This document shows positions 24,111 to 30,832 of a stretch of 30,881 nt of DNA, piece by piece. The notes beneath the pieces were generated by a model. The model ran no database searches and was not told the origin of the DNA. It saw only the letters and a list, made by a program, of their open reading frames with translations. Both the position numbers and the translations under genes were made by a program. The stretch covers positions 1 to 30,881 of the forward strand of contig JAQUTM010000004.1 in NCBI GenBank assembly GCA_028694405.1. The letters run 5' to 3'. This stretch comes from Oscillospiraceae bacterium (GTDB lineage: Bacteria > Bacillota > Clostridia > Oscillospirales > Ruminococcaceae). Within the stretch, counting starts at the first letter, position 1. Every line of letters starts with the position of its first letter.

Positions 24111-25275
24111 ATGACTTACTTTTCAAAAGCAGTTTTTGCGCTATTATAAATATTACAATTCCGCCTAAAGGAATTAAACCGGTTAAAAACAAGGTTCCGC
24201 TTACGCCTACCGCTTTGCTTAAAACGCCCGCCAGCAAATTACCTAAAATTTGCCCTATGCTTAATGCAACCGTAGCGCATACCAGTTGTGCTGTTGCGGC
24301 ATATTTTGCCTCTACTATTTTTTCTACATAGCTTTGTGCACAGGGTATGCTAAGGGCAAACCCCAACACTTGAAAAACCGAAAACACAATGGCCAACGCC
24401 AAGCTGCCGCTTAAAGCCACACAAATACTTTTTGCTGCATGACCAAAACAGCTTATTATAAACATTTTTTCTACACCAAGCTTGCTCTCAAAGCGCTTGT
24501 ACAAAAACATCATGGGTAATTCGCCAATGCTCATAATAAAAAAGGCTATGCCCACTCCGCCGGCGCTGCCGCCCAGCTGGGTAAACAACAAGGGGAAATA
24601 CGTCATAAAGGCCGCCATAGGAAAAAACGTCAACAGATAGCAAAATACAAAAACACAATATTTTTTATTTTTAACCAGCACGCCCAGCGCCTCTTTGGTA
24701 GAAATTTTTGTTTGGCTATGTACCGGTATGGGCTTTGGTATTACATACGCGGCAACAATTTGCACTGCTCCCAATATAATCAATATCCATGCAAATGCCC
24801 CGCCGCCAAACCGATTGTAAATAACGCCCATAAAAAGCACCGCAAAGCTATAGACAAAGCTGCCTACTCCACGCGTTGCGCCAAAATTGATTTTTGCACC
24901 AAAATGATTTAAGTTTGCCACCCAGCCCTCTCCCATACTTTGCAAGCTGTTGATAAACATACCGATAAAAAACACGGTGACCACCAGTACCGCTTTGTTT
25001 TGCGTACGGGCAATTATGTAAAACAAGATAGGCGCAGCAACTGCACCTGCCATATAAATTATTCGGTTAGCTTGGTATTTATCGCATAAAATTCCCATGA
25101 TAGGCTGTGCCAAAGCACAGGCAAAGCATAAAACCGCCTGCATCGTGCCTATTTGATGTGTTAGTACCCCGGCGTCCTGCAATAAAATACTTAAAAAACC
25201 ACTGCAAACACTAAACACGGCAAAATAAGCGCCCTGTAAAAAGCTAAAACGCGCGGTAAGATGTTTCTTTTCCAC
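24109..25275 (-). CDS. MFS transporter (MFS_1-like/LacY-type)
   Basis: Twelve-helix secondary transporter, 388 residues from the GTG at 25275. Hydrophobic segments fill the protein. The loop after helix 2 has GILCDKYQANR, the MFS signature loop, and a charged central linker (PKPIPVHSQTKIST) separates the halves. The layout resembles the PF12832 sugar or nucleoside symporter group; the substrate is unknown. GTG at 25275 is chosen because AAAGGAGAT lies 5-6 nt upstream and the protein then starts at the first helix. The ATG at 25350 would add 25 charged residues and lies within the -35 of a good promoter (25322-25350), so it cannot be the start of that transcript. Confidence 0.9.
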   Translation of the reverse strand: MEKKHLTARFSFLQGAYFAVFSVCSGFLSILLQDAGVLTHQIGTMQAVLCFACALAQPIMGILCDKYQANRIIYMAGAVAAPILFYIIARTQNKAVLVVTVFFIGMFINSLQSMGEGWVANLNHFGAKINFGATRGVGSFVYSFAVLFMGVIYNRFGGGAFAWILIILGAVQIVAAYVIPKPIPVHSQTKISTKEALGVLVKNKKYCVFVFCYLLTFFPMAAFMTYFPLLFTQLGGSAGGVGIAFFIMSIGELPMMFLYKRFESKLGVEKMFIISCFGHAAKSICVALSGSLALAIVFSVFQVLGFALSIPCAQSYVEKIVEAKYAATAQLVCATVALSIGQILGNLLAGVLSKAVGVSGTLFLTGLIPLGGIVIFIIAQKLLLKSKS

Positions 25276-25321
25276 TTTTATCTCCTTTAATATGCGGCTT
25301 TCTGCCACATTGTGCTCTCTT

Positions 25322-25350
25322 ATTATGCGGCTTAATTGCTTGCGCGTCAA
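25322..25350 (-). promoter_or_regulatory. Promoter of the MFS gene
   Basis: On the minus strand TTGACG (25345-25350), 17-bp spacer, CATAAT (25322-25327), about 45 bp before the GTG start. Confidence 0.6.
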
Positions 25351-25374
25351 CAGGAAAAATTAACTTTGGTCACG

Positions 25375-25402
25375 TTGACAATGCCGCACAAAATGCTACA
25401 CT
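25375..25402 (+). promoter_or_regulatory. Promoter of the threonine aldolase gene
   Basis: TTGACA (25375-25380), 16-bp spacer, TACACT (25397-25402), about 38 bp before the ATG. It faces away from the MFS promoter, with 24 bp between the two -35 elements. Confidence 0.7.
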
Positions 25403-25439
25403 AATAAGGACTATTATTTTACACACAACGAGGTTTTAT

Positions 25440-26459
25440 ATGAAAAAGCAAATAGATACACGCAGCGATACTGTTACGCAGCCGCCTTTAGAAATGCGCC
25501 AAACCATGGTTACTGCCGCCTTGGGTGATGACGGCTATCGAGATGACCCCACCGTTTTACAGCTGGAAAGCATGGCGGCCGAAATTTGCGGCAAAGAGGC
25601 AGGTCTTTTTGTTGCCAGCGGCGTTATGGGCAATCAGCTTGCTTTGTTTACCCATTGCAACCACGGTGACGAAGTAATTTTAGCCGAAAATTGTCATATT
25701 GTAGACCACGAGCTGGGCGCAAGCGCCGTAATAAGCGGCGTACAGCTGCGCACTTTACCTGCTCCCGACGGCATGATGTCTCCCGACGCTATAAAAGCCG
25801 CCATTCGCCACTGCTTACTGCCCAAAACTAAGCTTATTTGTTTGGAAAACGCCCACTCTTTGGGTATTGTACACCCGCTGGAATATATGGCAGCGGTACG
25901 CAAAATTGCAGATGAAAACGGCATTGCCATTCATTTGGACGGTGCACGCCTGTTTAACGCTGCACTTTATTTAGGGGTAGAACCCAAAGTGCTGGCATCT
26001 TATGCCGACAGTGTTATGTTTTGTCTTTCTAAAGGTTTGTGCGCGCCTGTAGGCAGTGTTTTGGTGGGCACCAGAGAATTTATTGCAAAAGCAACGCCGC
26101 GCCGCAAAATTATGGGCGGCGAAATGCGTCAGGCGGGCGTGTTGGCGGCTCCGGGTATTTATGCGCTACAGCATATGCGTGCCCGCTTGCAGACAGACCA
26201 TGACAATGCGCAGCTTTTGGCACAGCTTTTAGCACAACAGCCGGCACTTACTGTATCGCCTGAAAAAGTGCATATCAATATGGTATACTTTGGTGAGGCT
26301 GTTGCAGGCAGCTTTGCCAAAATTGAGCAAGCCTTTATGCAAGCGGGTATTTTGTTTAACCCTGCGGAGCATGGTGTTATGCGTCTTGCTACCCACTACG
26401 GCATGGAGGAAAGCGACGTGCGTTTTGTTGTCCAAACCATTGCCGCCGCCTTGGCTTAA
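25440..26459 (+). CDS. ltaE: Low-specificity L-threonine aldolase
   Basis: PLP-dependent cleavage of L-threonine or allo-threonine to glycine and acetaldehyde. 339 residues, normal size. Family marks are DTRSDTVTQP at the start, GDDGYRDDPTV, the FVASGVMGNQLAL cofactor loop, HLDGARLFNA with Asp167, and the PLP lysine Lys198 in MFCLSKGLCAPVGS. ACGAGGTT precedes the ATG. It is divergently transcribed from the MFS gene with back-to-back promoters, so a shared control or a shared amino-acid role is possible. The acetaldehyde produced could be reduced by AdhE; this link is inferred. Confidence 0.95.
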   Translation: MKKQIDTRSDTVTQPPLEMRQTMVTAALGDDGYRDDPTVLQLESMAAEICGKEAGLFVASGVMGNQLALFTHCNHGDEVILAENCHIVDHELGASAVISGVQLRTLPAPDGMMSPDAIKAAIRHCLLPKTKLICLENAHSLGIVHPLEYMAAVRKIADENGIAIHLDGARLFNAALYLGVEPKVLASYADSVMFCLSKGLCAPVGSVLVGTREFIAKATPRRKIMGGEMRQAGVLAAPGIYALQHMRARLQTDHDNAQLLAQLLAQQPALTVSPEKVHINMVYFGEAVAGSFAKIEQAFMQAGILFNPAEHGVMRLATHYGMEESDVRFVVQTIAAALA

Positions 26460-26503
26460 GCCTGCTTTTCTGTATTTATTTAACCCTAATTTTTTATGTA
26501 AAG

Positions 26504-26540
26504 TAACGCCACGCTGCCTTTTATAAGCAGCGTGGCGTTA
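26504..26540. terminator. Bidirectional terminator after ltaE
   Basis: Perfect 14-bp stem (26504-26517 with 26527-26540, core CGCCACGCTGC) and a 9-nt loop. TTATTT follows on the plus strand. It also lies 8 bp after the stop of the small minus-strand gene at 26549. Confidence 0.85.
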
Positions 26541-26548
26541 TTATTTGC

Positions 26549-26704
26549 CTATAGGTCATCTGCGTCTTGTACCGGTTTTTCCTTTTCGTCTACAGGTAAA
26601 CCGGTCCAACTGCCACTGGGGTCGCTTTTACTGGGGTGCCGCTTTACAATTTTGCGCACATTTTCGTTTTCAATGCGCTGTAAATATTTTTCTTCTGCGT
26701 CCAT
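26549..26704 (-). CDS. Small 51-residue protein of unknown function
   Basis: Reads from an ATG at 26704 to a TAG at 26549-26551. AAAGGAGCG lies 6-7 nt upstream, a strong ribosome binding site. The protein begins MDAEEKYLQRIENE, has a basic part VRKIVKRH, then DPSGSWTGLP, and ends in an acidic KPVQDADDL. There is no membrane segment or cysteine. From memory, small clostridial proteins of unknown function share a GS(W/Y)TG...P.QDADDL ending; I cannot verify this here. A strong terminator lies right after the stop. It is divergent from the LCP-like gene. Confidence 0.75.
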   Translation of the reverse strand: MDAEEKYLQRIENENVRKIVKRHPSKSDPSGSWTGLPVDEKEKPVQDADDL

Positions 26705-26832
26705 TTTTTATCGCTCCTTTACAATTTTCTGTATATATTTTTCCTCAAAGGTAAAGCTATATACAGGGCAATTTACAGAAAACCCTGCCTTTTTCCTTTT
26801 ATTCGTTGCCACTATCAGAAAGGAGTACTTAT

Positions 26833-27675
26833 GTGAGCGGAAGAAAAGCTTTTTTTCTAAGTTTAATTATTAGTCTGGGGGTTATCGTACCTGTTTATAC
26901 TGTGTTTGTAATGATGCACATTGCAAACGACACCCCTGTTGAGCAACAAAATGTAAGCGTTCCCATTACTACGCCACAAGTTGGAGATTCTAAAAATTTA
27001 TTATTTATGACGGGAGAAGAAAAAGATATCTTTGTTTTGCTGCGCTTTGACGCTTTGCAAAATAAAATAAGTGTTGCCGCTTTACCTGCAAATACCGTTG
27101 TTTTAAACGGCGGCAAAGCAGTTACTATTTCTCAAGCCTTAAGTTATGCCGGTCCTGCGCTTATTAACCAAACGCTACAGGACACCTTAACTTTAAAAAT
27201 AGATGACTATTTATATGTTCCTCCCGATATTTTGGAAAGCGCCTTTGCCGGTCAAATAAGCGCGCCTCTCTCTATGGAGGACATGGAATCTTTAAACAAA
27301 AATTTAACGCTTTTGCGACAATTTGCATTTAACGGCGGCGTCAGCACATTATCCCCCGCCTCTGTGCGTCAGCTTTTAACCAGTGACAGCTTAGACGATA
27401 TGGACCGTCAAGCCTTACGCGCCAAACTGTATGCCGCCTTTTTAACCGGCACCTGTGAACAGCTTTATAAAATTTTGCCCACCTTAATGCGGGGTGGCGG
27501 AGAAGTGCGCACCAGTGTAAAGGCTACCGACATTTATAACTATGAACGAATTTGTAAATATTTTTTGCGTGCCGCTCCTACAGTGGAGGGGTGTGTTATT
27601 CCCGGTGAGCTGCACCAAGACCGCTACGAACTAAACGAAACTGCGCTTAACACTATGCAGCGGCTTTTTACTTGA
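26833..27675 (+). CDS. LCP-like (LytR-CpsA-Psr) membrane protein lacking a key arginine
   Basis: 280 residues: short basic start, membrane segment at about 7-29, then an extracytoplasmic domain. The domain keeps the LCP pattern: FVLLRFDALQNKISVAALP with Asp73, a glycine/lysine turn, SQALSYAGPALINQTLQDTL, and LKIDDYLYVPPDIL. LCP enzymes normally transfer wall polymers to peptidoglycan and carry SIPRDT at the place of ALPANT (83-88), so the arginine that contacts the polyprenyl pyrophosphate is missing. It may be a structural or regulatory LCP relative. The start is GTG at 26833, with AAAGGAG (26819-26825) 7 nt upstream; the overlapping ATG runs into a stop, and the TTG at 26806 lacks a site. 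Confidence 0.75.
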   Translation: MSGRKAFFLSLIISLGVIVPVYTVFVMMHIANDTPVEQQNVSVPITTPQVGDSKNLLFMTGEEKDIFVLLRFDALQNKISVAALPANTVVLNGGKAVTISQALSYAGPALINQTLQDTLTLKIDDYLYVPPDILESAFAGQISAPLSMEDMESLNKNLTLLRQFAFNGGVSTLSPASVRQLLTSDSLDDMDRQALRAKLYAAFLTGTCEQLYKILPTLMRGGGEVRTSVKATDIYNYERICKYFLRAAPTVEGCVIPGELHQDRYELNETALNTMQRLFT

Positions 27676-27716
27676 TTTCTTCTTTTATACGGTTTTTTCT
27701 TTTTCCTTTTTGCACA

Positions 27717-27751
27717 GCCGGTATCTTTACTTTTTTTAGTAGGATACCGGC
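27717..27751 (+). terminator. Terminator of the LCP-like gene
   Basis: 9-bp stem (27717-27725 with 27743-27751, GCCGGTATC) extended by a short inner stem with a bulge, then CCTTCTTTTA. It lies 41 bp after the stop. Confidence 0.75.
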
Positions 27752-27817
27752 CCTTCTTTTATGTCTGGTTTTTTTCTTTTTCGGTTAAAAATTTATTTTT
27801 TATATTTACTTTTTCAA

Positions 27818-28080
27818 AATTCAACAAATAGTTTAAGTTTATGCGGTCTGCTTTTAATTGTTGAAAACTATCCGTAAGAATCAGCATTTATCAACACTTT
27901 AAACAGAGTTTTCAACAATCTATATTTTTATAAGTATACGCAGGGTAATTTTTCTTCTTTTTCGTGGCTTTTTCCCTTGTAATTCCTCTATACCCCTCGT
28001 ATTAAAAACTGCCGACTTTTAAAAAAAAGTACGATATGATATAATAAGCTACATAGATGTTGTAAATACATTTTTCAACA
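27818..28080. repeat. Cluster of TTNTCAACA repeats (DnaA-box-like) in an AT-rich gap
   Basis: The 429-bp gap 27676-28104 has no gene. Besides a terminator and a promoter it holds five copies of a 9-mer: AATTCAACA (27818), TTTTCAACA on the minus strand (27859-27867), TTATCAACA (27888), TTTTCAACA (27909) and TTTTCAACA (28072). The second and fourth are the cores of a perfect 13-bp inverted repeat (27857-27869 with 27907-27919). TTATCAACA differs from the DnaA consensus TTATNCACA at one position. The last copy lies in the leader of the cyclophilin gene. A regulator other than DnaA is possible. Confidence 0.5.
28037..28045 (+). promoter_or_regulatory. Extended -10 promoter of the cyclophilin-gtrA operon
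   Basis: TGATATAAT is a full extended -10. No good -35 is seen in the A-rich sequence upstream. The leader is about 52 nt. Confidence 0.6.
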
Positions 28081-28104
28081 AATAAAACGATAGGTGGTTT
28101 ATAA

Positions 28105-28578
28105 ATGATTAAAATAACAATGGAAAACGGCAAAACCATGTTGGTAGAGCTGGACGAAAAAGCAGCGCCCATTACCTGTGAAAACTTTTTAAAATTGGTT
28201 AACGACGGCTTTTATAACGGTCTTACCTTTCACCGTATTATCCCCGGGTTTATGATTCAGGGCGGCTGCCCCGAGGGCACCGGCATGGGCGGCCCCGGCT
28301 ACGGCATTAAAGGTGAATTTAGTGCAAACGGCGTAAACAATCCCCTAAAACATACCCGCGGTGTTATCAGCATGGCACGCAGCCAAATGCCTAACTCTGC
28401 CGGCAGCCAATTTTTCATCATGCATGCGAATGCTCCTCATTTAGACGGACAATATGCCGCCTTTGGTCACGTTGTAGAGGGCATTGAGGTAGTAGATGAA
28501 ATTGCCGCAGTTGAAACCAATATGCGCGATATGCCTGTCTCTCCGGTTGTAATAAAAACGATAGAGGTAGTAGAATGA
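28105..28578 (+). CDS. Cyclophilin-type peptidyl-prolyl cis-trans isomerase
   Basis: Speeds up proline isomerisation during protein folding. 157 residues with no signal peptide, so cytoplasmic. Catalytic features are FHRIIPGFMIQGG (His43, Arg44), SMARSQMPNSAGSQFFIMH and HLDGQYAAFGHVVEG. The tryptophan that binds cyclosporin in animal forms is His here (APHLDG), as in many bacteria. AGGTGG precedes the ATG at 28105. The stop overlaps the start of the GtrA gene (ATGA), so the two are translationally coupled. Confidence 0.97.
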   Translation: MIKITMENGKTMLVELDEKAAPITCENFLKLVNDGFYNGLTFHRIIPGFMIQGGCPEGTGMGGPGYGIKGEFSANGVNNPLKHTRGVISMARSQMPNSAGSQFFIMHANAPHLDGQYAAFGHVVEGIEVVDEIAAVETNMRDMPVSPVVIKTIEVVE

Positions 28579-28997
28579 TTAAAAAGCTATTTGGCTTTTT
28601 CTTTGACAAAAGCCTGCTTATTTTTTTAATTATTGGCGGCTTAAACACAATTATCAGCATGGTAGGCAGCCAGCTTTTGTTAAATACAATGGGATACTGG
28701 GGCAGCACCGCCTTTATGTTTACCATTTGCAGCTTTACCAGTTTTTATTTTAACCGTAAATTCAGCTTTGAAAGCAAAGCGCCTCTTGCTCAAAGCATTA
28801 TTCGTTTTGCCATTGTAATTGCCGGATGTTACCTTATCAGCTTCGGCTTGTCTGATTTTTTGGTACCCATCGTGATGAATCAGCTTTTTCCCTCTTTGGC
28901 AGACACTTGGGTAACGCGTATTGCAATGCTTGTAGCGCAGGTTATTTTTACCGGCTGCAACTATATTGGCCAACGTTTATGGGCCTTTAAAGAATAA
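28575..28997 (+). CDS. GtrA family membrane protein
   Basis: 140 residues with four membrane segments (about 14-34, 39-59, 76-96 and 112-131). GtrA proteins are thought to move or present polyprenyl-linked sugars across the membrane for surface polymer modification. Features are IFLIIGGLNTIISM at the first helix, FYFNRKFSFES after the second, and NYIGQRLWAFKE at the end, typical for the family. It overlaps the cyclophilin gene by 4 bp and has no separate promoter. No glycosyltransferase partner is next to it. A strong terminator follows. Confidence 0.93.
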   Translation: MIKKLFGFFFDKSLLIFLIIGGLNTIISMVGSQLLLNTMGYWGSTAFMFTICSFTSFYFNRKFSFESKAPLAQSIIRFAIVIAGCYLISFGLSDFLVPIVMNQLFPSLADTWVTRIAMLVAQVIFTGCNYIGQRLWAFKE

Positions 28998-29000
28998 ATC

Positions 29001-29043
29001 AAAATGCCCCCAAACGACTGTAAGGCTCGTTTGAGGGCATTTT
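29001..29043. terminator. Bidirectional terminator between gtrA and HAD genes
   Basis: 17-bp stem with one mismatch (29001-29017 with 29027-29043, core ATGCCC and AAACGA), 9-nt loop, T runs on both sides. It serves convergent genes. Confidence 0.88.
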
Positions 29044-29071
29044 ATATTATAATTTACTTGTTTTGGGTTTT

Positions 29072-29866
29072 TTATAACAGACCAAACTGATTTATTCCTT
29101 TGTAGATGCCCTCTTCTGCCACGCTTGCGGTAACCCACGATGCAACAGCATCTAAAGCCGGGGCGTGTTTTTTCATTGCTATGCCTGTGCCTACCGCGCA
29201 AAACATATCTATATCGTTTTCACCATCTCCAAAAGCATAGGTATCTTCTCTTTTTATGTTAAACTGCTGTATCATTTGCTGAATTGCTCCGCCTTTTGTT
29301 ATGCCCAAGTTTGTACCGTCTGCACACAGCATATAGCGGTGATTTACAATTTTATATTTTTGCGCCCACTCATTCATCACTCGGGTGCGCTGTTTTTCAT
29401 CTTTGTAATACAACATAAACTTTTCAAACTGCTTTCCTTCAAGGGTATCTAGTTCTTTAAAGTTCTCATGGGTTATATTAAAATGGTTGGTTATCTTTAA
29501 AAACAATTCATTCTTCAAATTTTGTGTATAACAATGCTGATTATTTTCCAAAACAAAAACTACATCATTTTCATATAAATAATGTATCAGTTCGCTTAGG
29601 GTAACTTCGTCAAGTCCGCTGCGGTAAATAATCTGATTATTTACAACCGCTTGGGCTCCGTTTTGTACCACAAAGCAAGTAAATAATTGTTGTATATGTA
29701 TTGGCACATAAGATAGCGAACGTCCGGTAGCCAATGCTACCAGATACCCTTTTTCCTGTAACCTTTTTAATGTATCCACTGTTTTCTCTGTGGGAAAAAA
29801 CAATTTTTCTTGTTCGTCCACCAGTGTGCCATCGTAATCAAAAAATATTGCGCCTTTGTACGGCAT
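29072..29866 (-). CDS. Cof-type HAD phosphatase
   Basis: Hydrolyses small phosphorylated metabolites such as sugar phosphates or flavin mononucleotide; the substrate is not predictable. 264 residues from the ATG at 29866 (MPYKGAIFF), chosen because GAGGGTGATAAT precedes it and the catalytic motif then sits at the normal place. Motif I is FFDYDGTLVD (Asp10, Asp12), motif II is LATGRS, motif III Lys lies in TKGGAIQ, and motif IV is GDGENDIDMF (213-218). A large alpha/beta cap lies between motifs II and III, as in type IIB HAD proteins. A 29-residue membrane peptide gene lies 50 bp upstream on the same strand. Confidence 0.94.
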   Translation of the reverse strand: MPYKGAIFFDYDGTLVDEQEKLFFPTEKTVDTLKRLQEKGYLVALATGRSLSYVPIHIQQLFTCFVVQNGAQAVVNNQIIYRSGLDEVTLSELIHYLYENDVVFVLENNQHCYTQNLKNELFLKITNHFNITHENFKELDTLEGKQFEKFMLYYKDEKQRTRVMNEWAQKYKIVNHRYMLCADGTNLGITKGGAIQQMIQQFNIKREDTYAFGDGENDIDMFCAVGTGIAMKKHAPALDAVASWVTASVAEEGIYKGINQFGLL

Positions 29867-29916
29867 ATTATCACCCTCGTAAATTATACCCGTTTTTGCG
29901 GCGCATGGCAATTCCG

Positions 29917-30006
29917 TTACTTTTCTGCCGGTGCTTCTACATTTGTGCCTATTGCAATTACAAAAATAATTGCCCCCGCGCCAAAAATAAGTGCCCACCA
30001 AACCAT
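29917..30006 (-). CDS. 29-residue single-pass membrane peptide
   Basis: Runs from an ATG at 30006 to a TAA at 29917-29919. AGAGGAGTG lies upstream, a strong ribosome binding site. The product is MVWWALIFGAGAIIFVIAIG followed by TNVEAPAEK: one hydrophobic helix with a short polar tail, the usual shape of small bacterial membrane proteins. It lies 50 bp before the HAD gene on the same strand and is probably co-transcribed. It has no known function to me. Confidence 0.6.
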   Translation of the reverse strand: MVWWALIFGAGAIIFVIAIGTNVEAPAEK

Positions 30007-30089
30007 ACTTTTTCACTCCTCTCTCGTTATCTCTACTCATATAACGACAGAGAATACATATACGCTTCAACTTTCAACAGGTACATAAA

Positions 30090-30458
30090 ATGAATTTAAA
30101 AGAAATTATAAATGAAATAACACTTCAGCTCGCGGCACTTTCACTTGCCTATAAACACCCGCAAGTTTCTTGGCCAGCTAAGCTGCTTTGCGTACTAACA
30201 GTAGGGTATGCCCTCTCGCCTATAGATTTTATTCCGGATTTTATTCCGTTTTTGGGCTATTTAGATGACCTCATCATCTTGCCTTTCCTAATTTGGCTGT
30301 GCCTAAAGATGATTCCGTCCCCCGTAATGCTACAGTGCAGAGAATCCGCGAAAGACCTCTGGAAAAACGGAAAGCCTAAAAAGTGGTATTATGCAATCCC
30401 CATTATTCTCTTGTGGGCTCTTCTTCTTTTTCTGGTTGTACGGCCTTTTTTACCTTAA
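30090..30458 (+). CDS. DUF1232 (YkvA-type) membrane protein
   Basis: 122 residues. The DUF1232 signature is seen in ALSPIDFIPDFIPFLGYLDDLIILP (41-65, quoted only in part as SPIDFIPDFIP and LGYLDD). One or two membrane segments cover about 31-72, and a C-terminal one lies at about 100-118. The family is widespread and of unknown function. The ribosome binding site is weak (CAGGTAC), and no convincing promoter is visible. It is divergent from the membrane peptide/HAD unit. A weak 8-bp hairpin at 30531-30550 follows about 70 bp after the stop. Confidence 0.88.
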   Translation: MNLKEIINEITLQLAALSLAYKHPQVSWPAKLLCVLTVGYALSPIDFIPDFIPFLGYLDDLIILPFLIWLCLKMIPSPVMLQCRESAKDLWKNGKPKKWYYAIPIILLWALLLFLVVRPFLP

Positions 30459-30647
30459 GGGAGTTCAGACAGGGATATAATTTTGGTATGCAGGAAGAAA
30501 ACGCCTTTTAAAGAAATCAATCCGTGCCTAGGGATAAGCCTTCTTATCCTTGTAGTTTTCATTGCAGCCCAAACGATACACGATGCAAAAAGGCAGCTTT
30601 TTTTAACAAGCTTTCTTCCACACCAGGTACCTCATAAAACACAAAAA

Positions 30648-30670
30648 AAGAGACACGCTTTGTGTCTCTT
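30648..30670 (-). terminator. Terminator of the tRNA unit
   Basis: Perfect 9-bp stem (30648-30656 with 30662-30670, AAGAGACAC) with a 5-nt loop. On the minus strand a run of seven T is followed by GTGTTTTATG. It lies 5 bp after tRNA-Asn. Confidence 0.88.
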
Positions 30671-30674
30671 AAAG

Positions 30675-30750
30675 TGGCTCCCCCTGTTGGACTTGAACCA
30701 ACGACCCTGCGGTTAACAGCCGCATGCTCTACCGACTGAGCTAAGGAGGA
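30675..30750 (-). tRNA. tRNA-Asn (anticodon GTT)
   Basis: 76 nt including an encoded CCA. Acceptor TCCTCCT pairs with AGGGGGA (one G-T pair), discriminator G. The anticodon loop CTGTTAA carries GTT. The T arm is GTTGG-TTCAAGT-CCAAC. Confidence 0.97.
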
Positions 30751-30755
30751 ATATA

Positions 30756-30830
30756 TGGTGACCCCTGGGAGAATCGAACTCCCGATTACGCCGTGAGAGG
30801 GCGTCGTCTTAGCCGCTTGACCAAGGGGCC
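30756..30830 (-). tRNA. tRNA-Glu (anticodon CTC)
   Basis: 75 nt including an encoded CCA. Acceptor GGCCCCT pairs with AGGGGTC (one G-T pair), discriminator A. The anticodon stem ACGCC/GGCGT encloses CTCTCAC with anticodon CTC. It lies 5 bp before tRNA-Asn in one transcript. Confidence 0.95.
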
Positions 30831-30832
30831 AT

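Noticed and set aside
29867..30070. 68-residue N-terminal extension of the HAD phosphatase
   Set aside because: The HAD motif starts a few residues after the ATG at 29866, which has a ribosome binding site; the extension is out of frame with the small membrane peptide and unlike the family.
30587..30604. AAAAAG/CTTTTT hairpin as terminator of the DUF1232 gene
   Set aside because: The stem is A/T-only apart from one G-C pair and far from the stop; too weak to call.
30483..30716. 77-residue plus-strand ORF ending LLDLNQRPCG
   Set aside because: It starts at TTG without a ribosome binding site, runs through the tRNA terminator and into tRNA-Asn; the LDLNQRPCG ending is the usual false product of antisense tRNA sequence.
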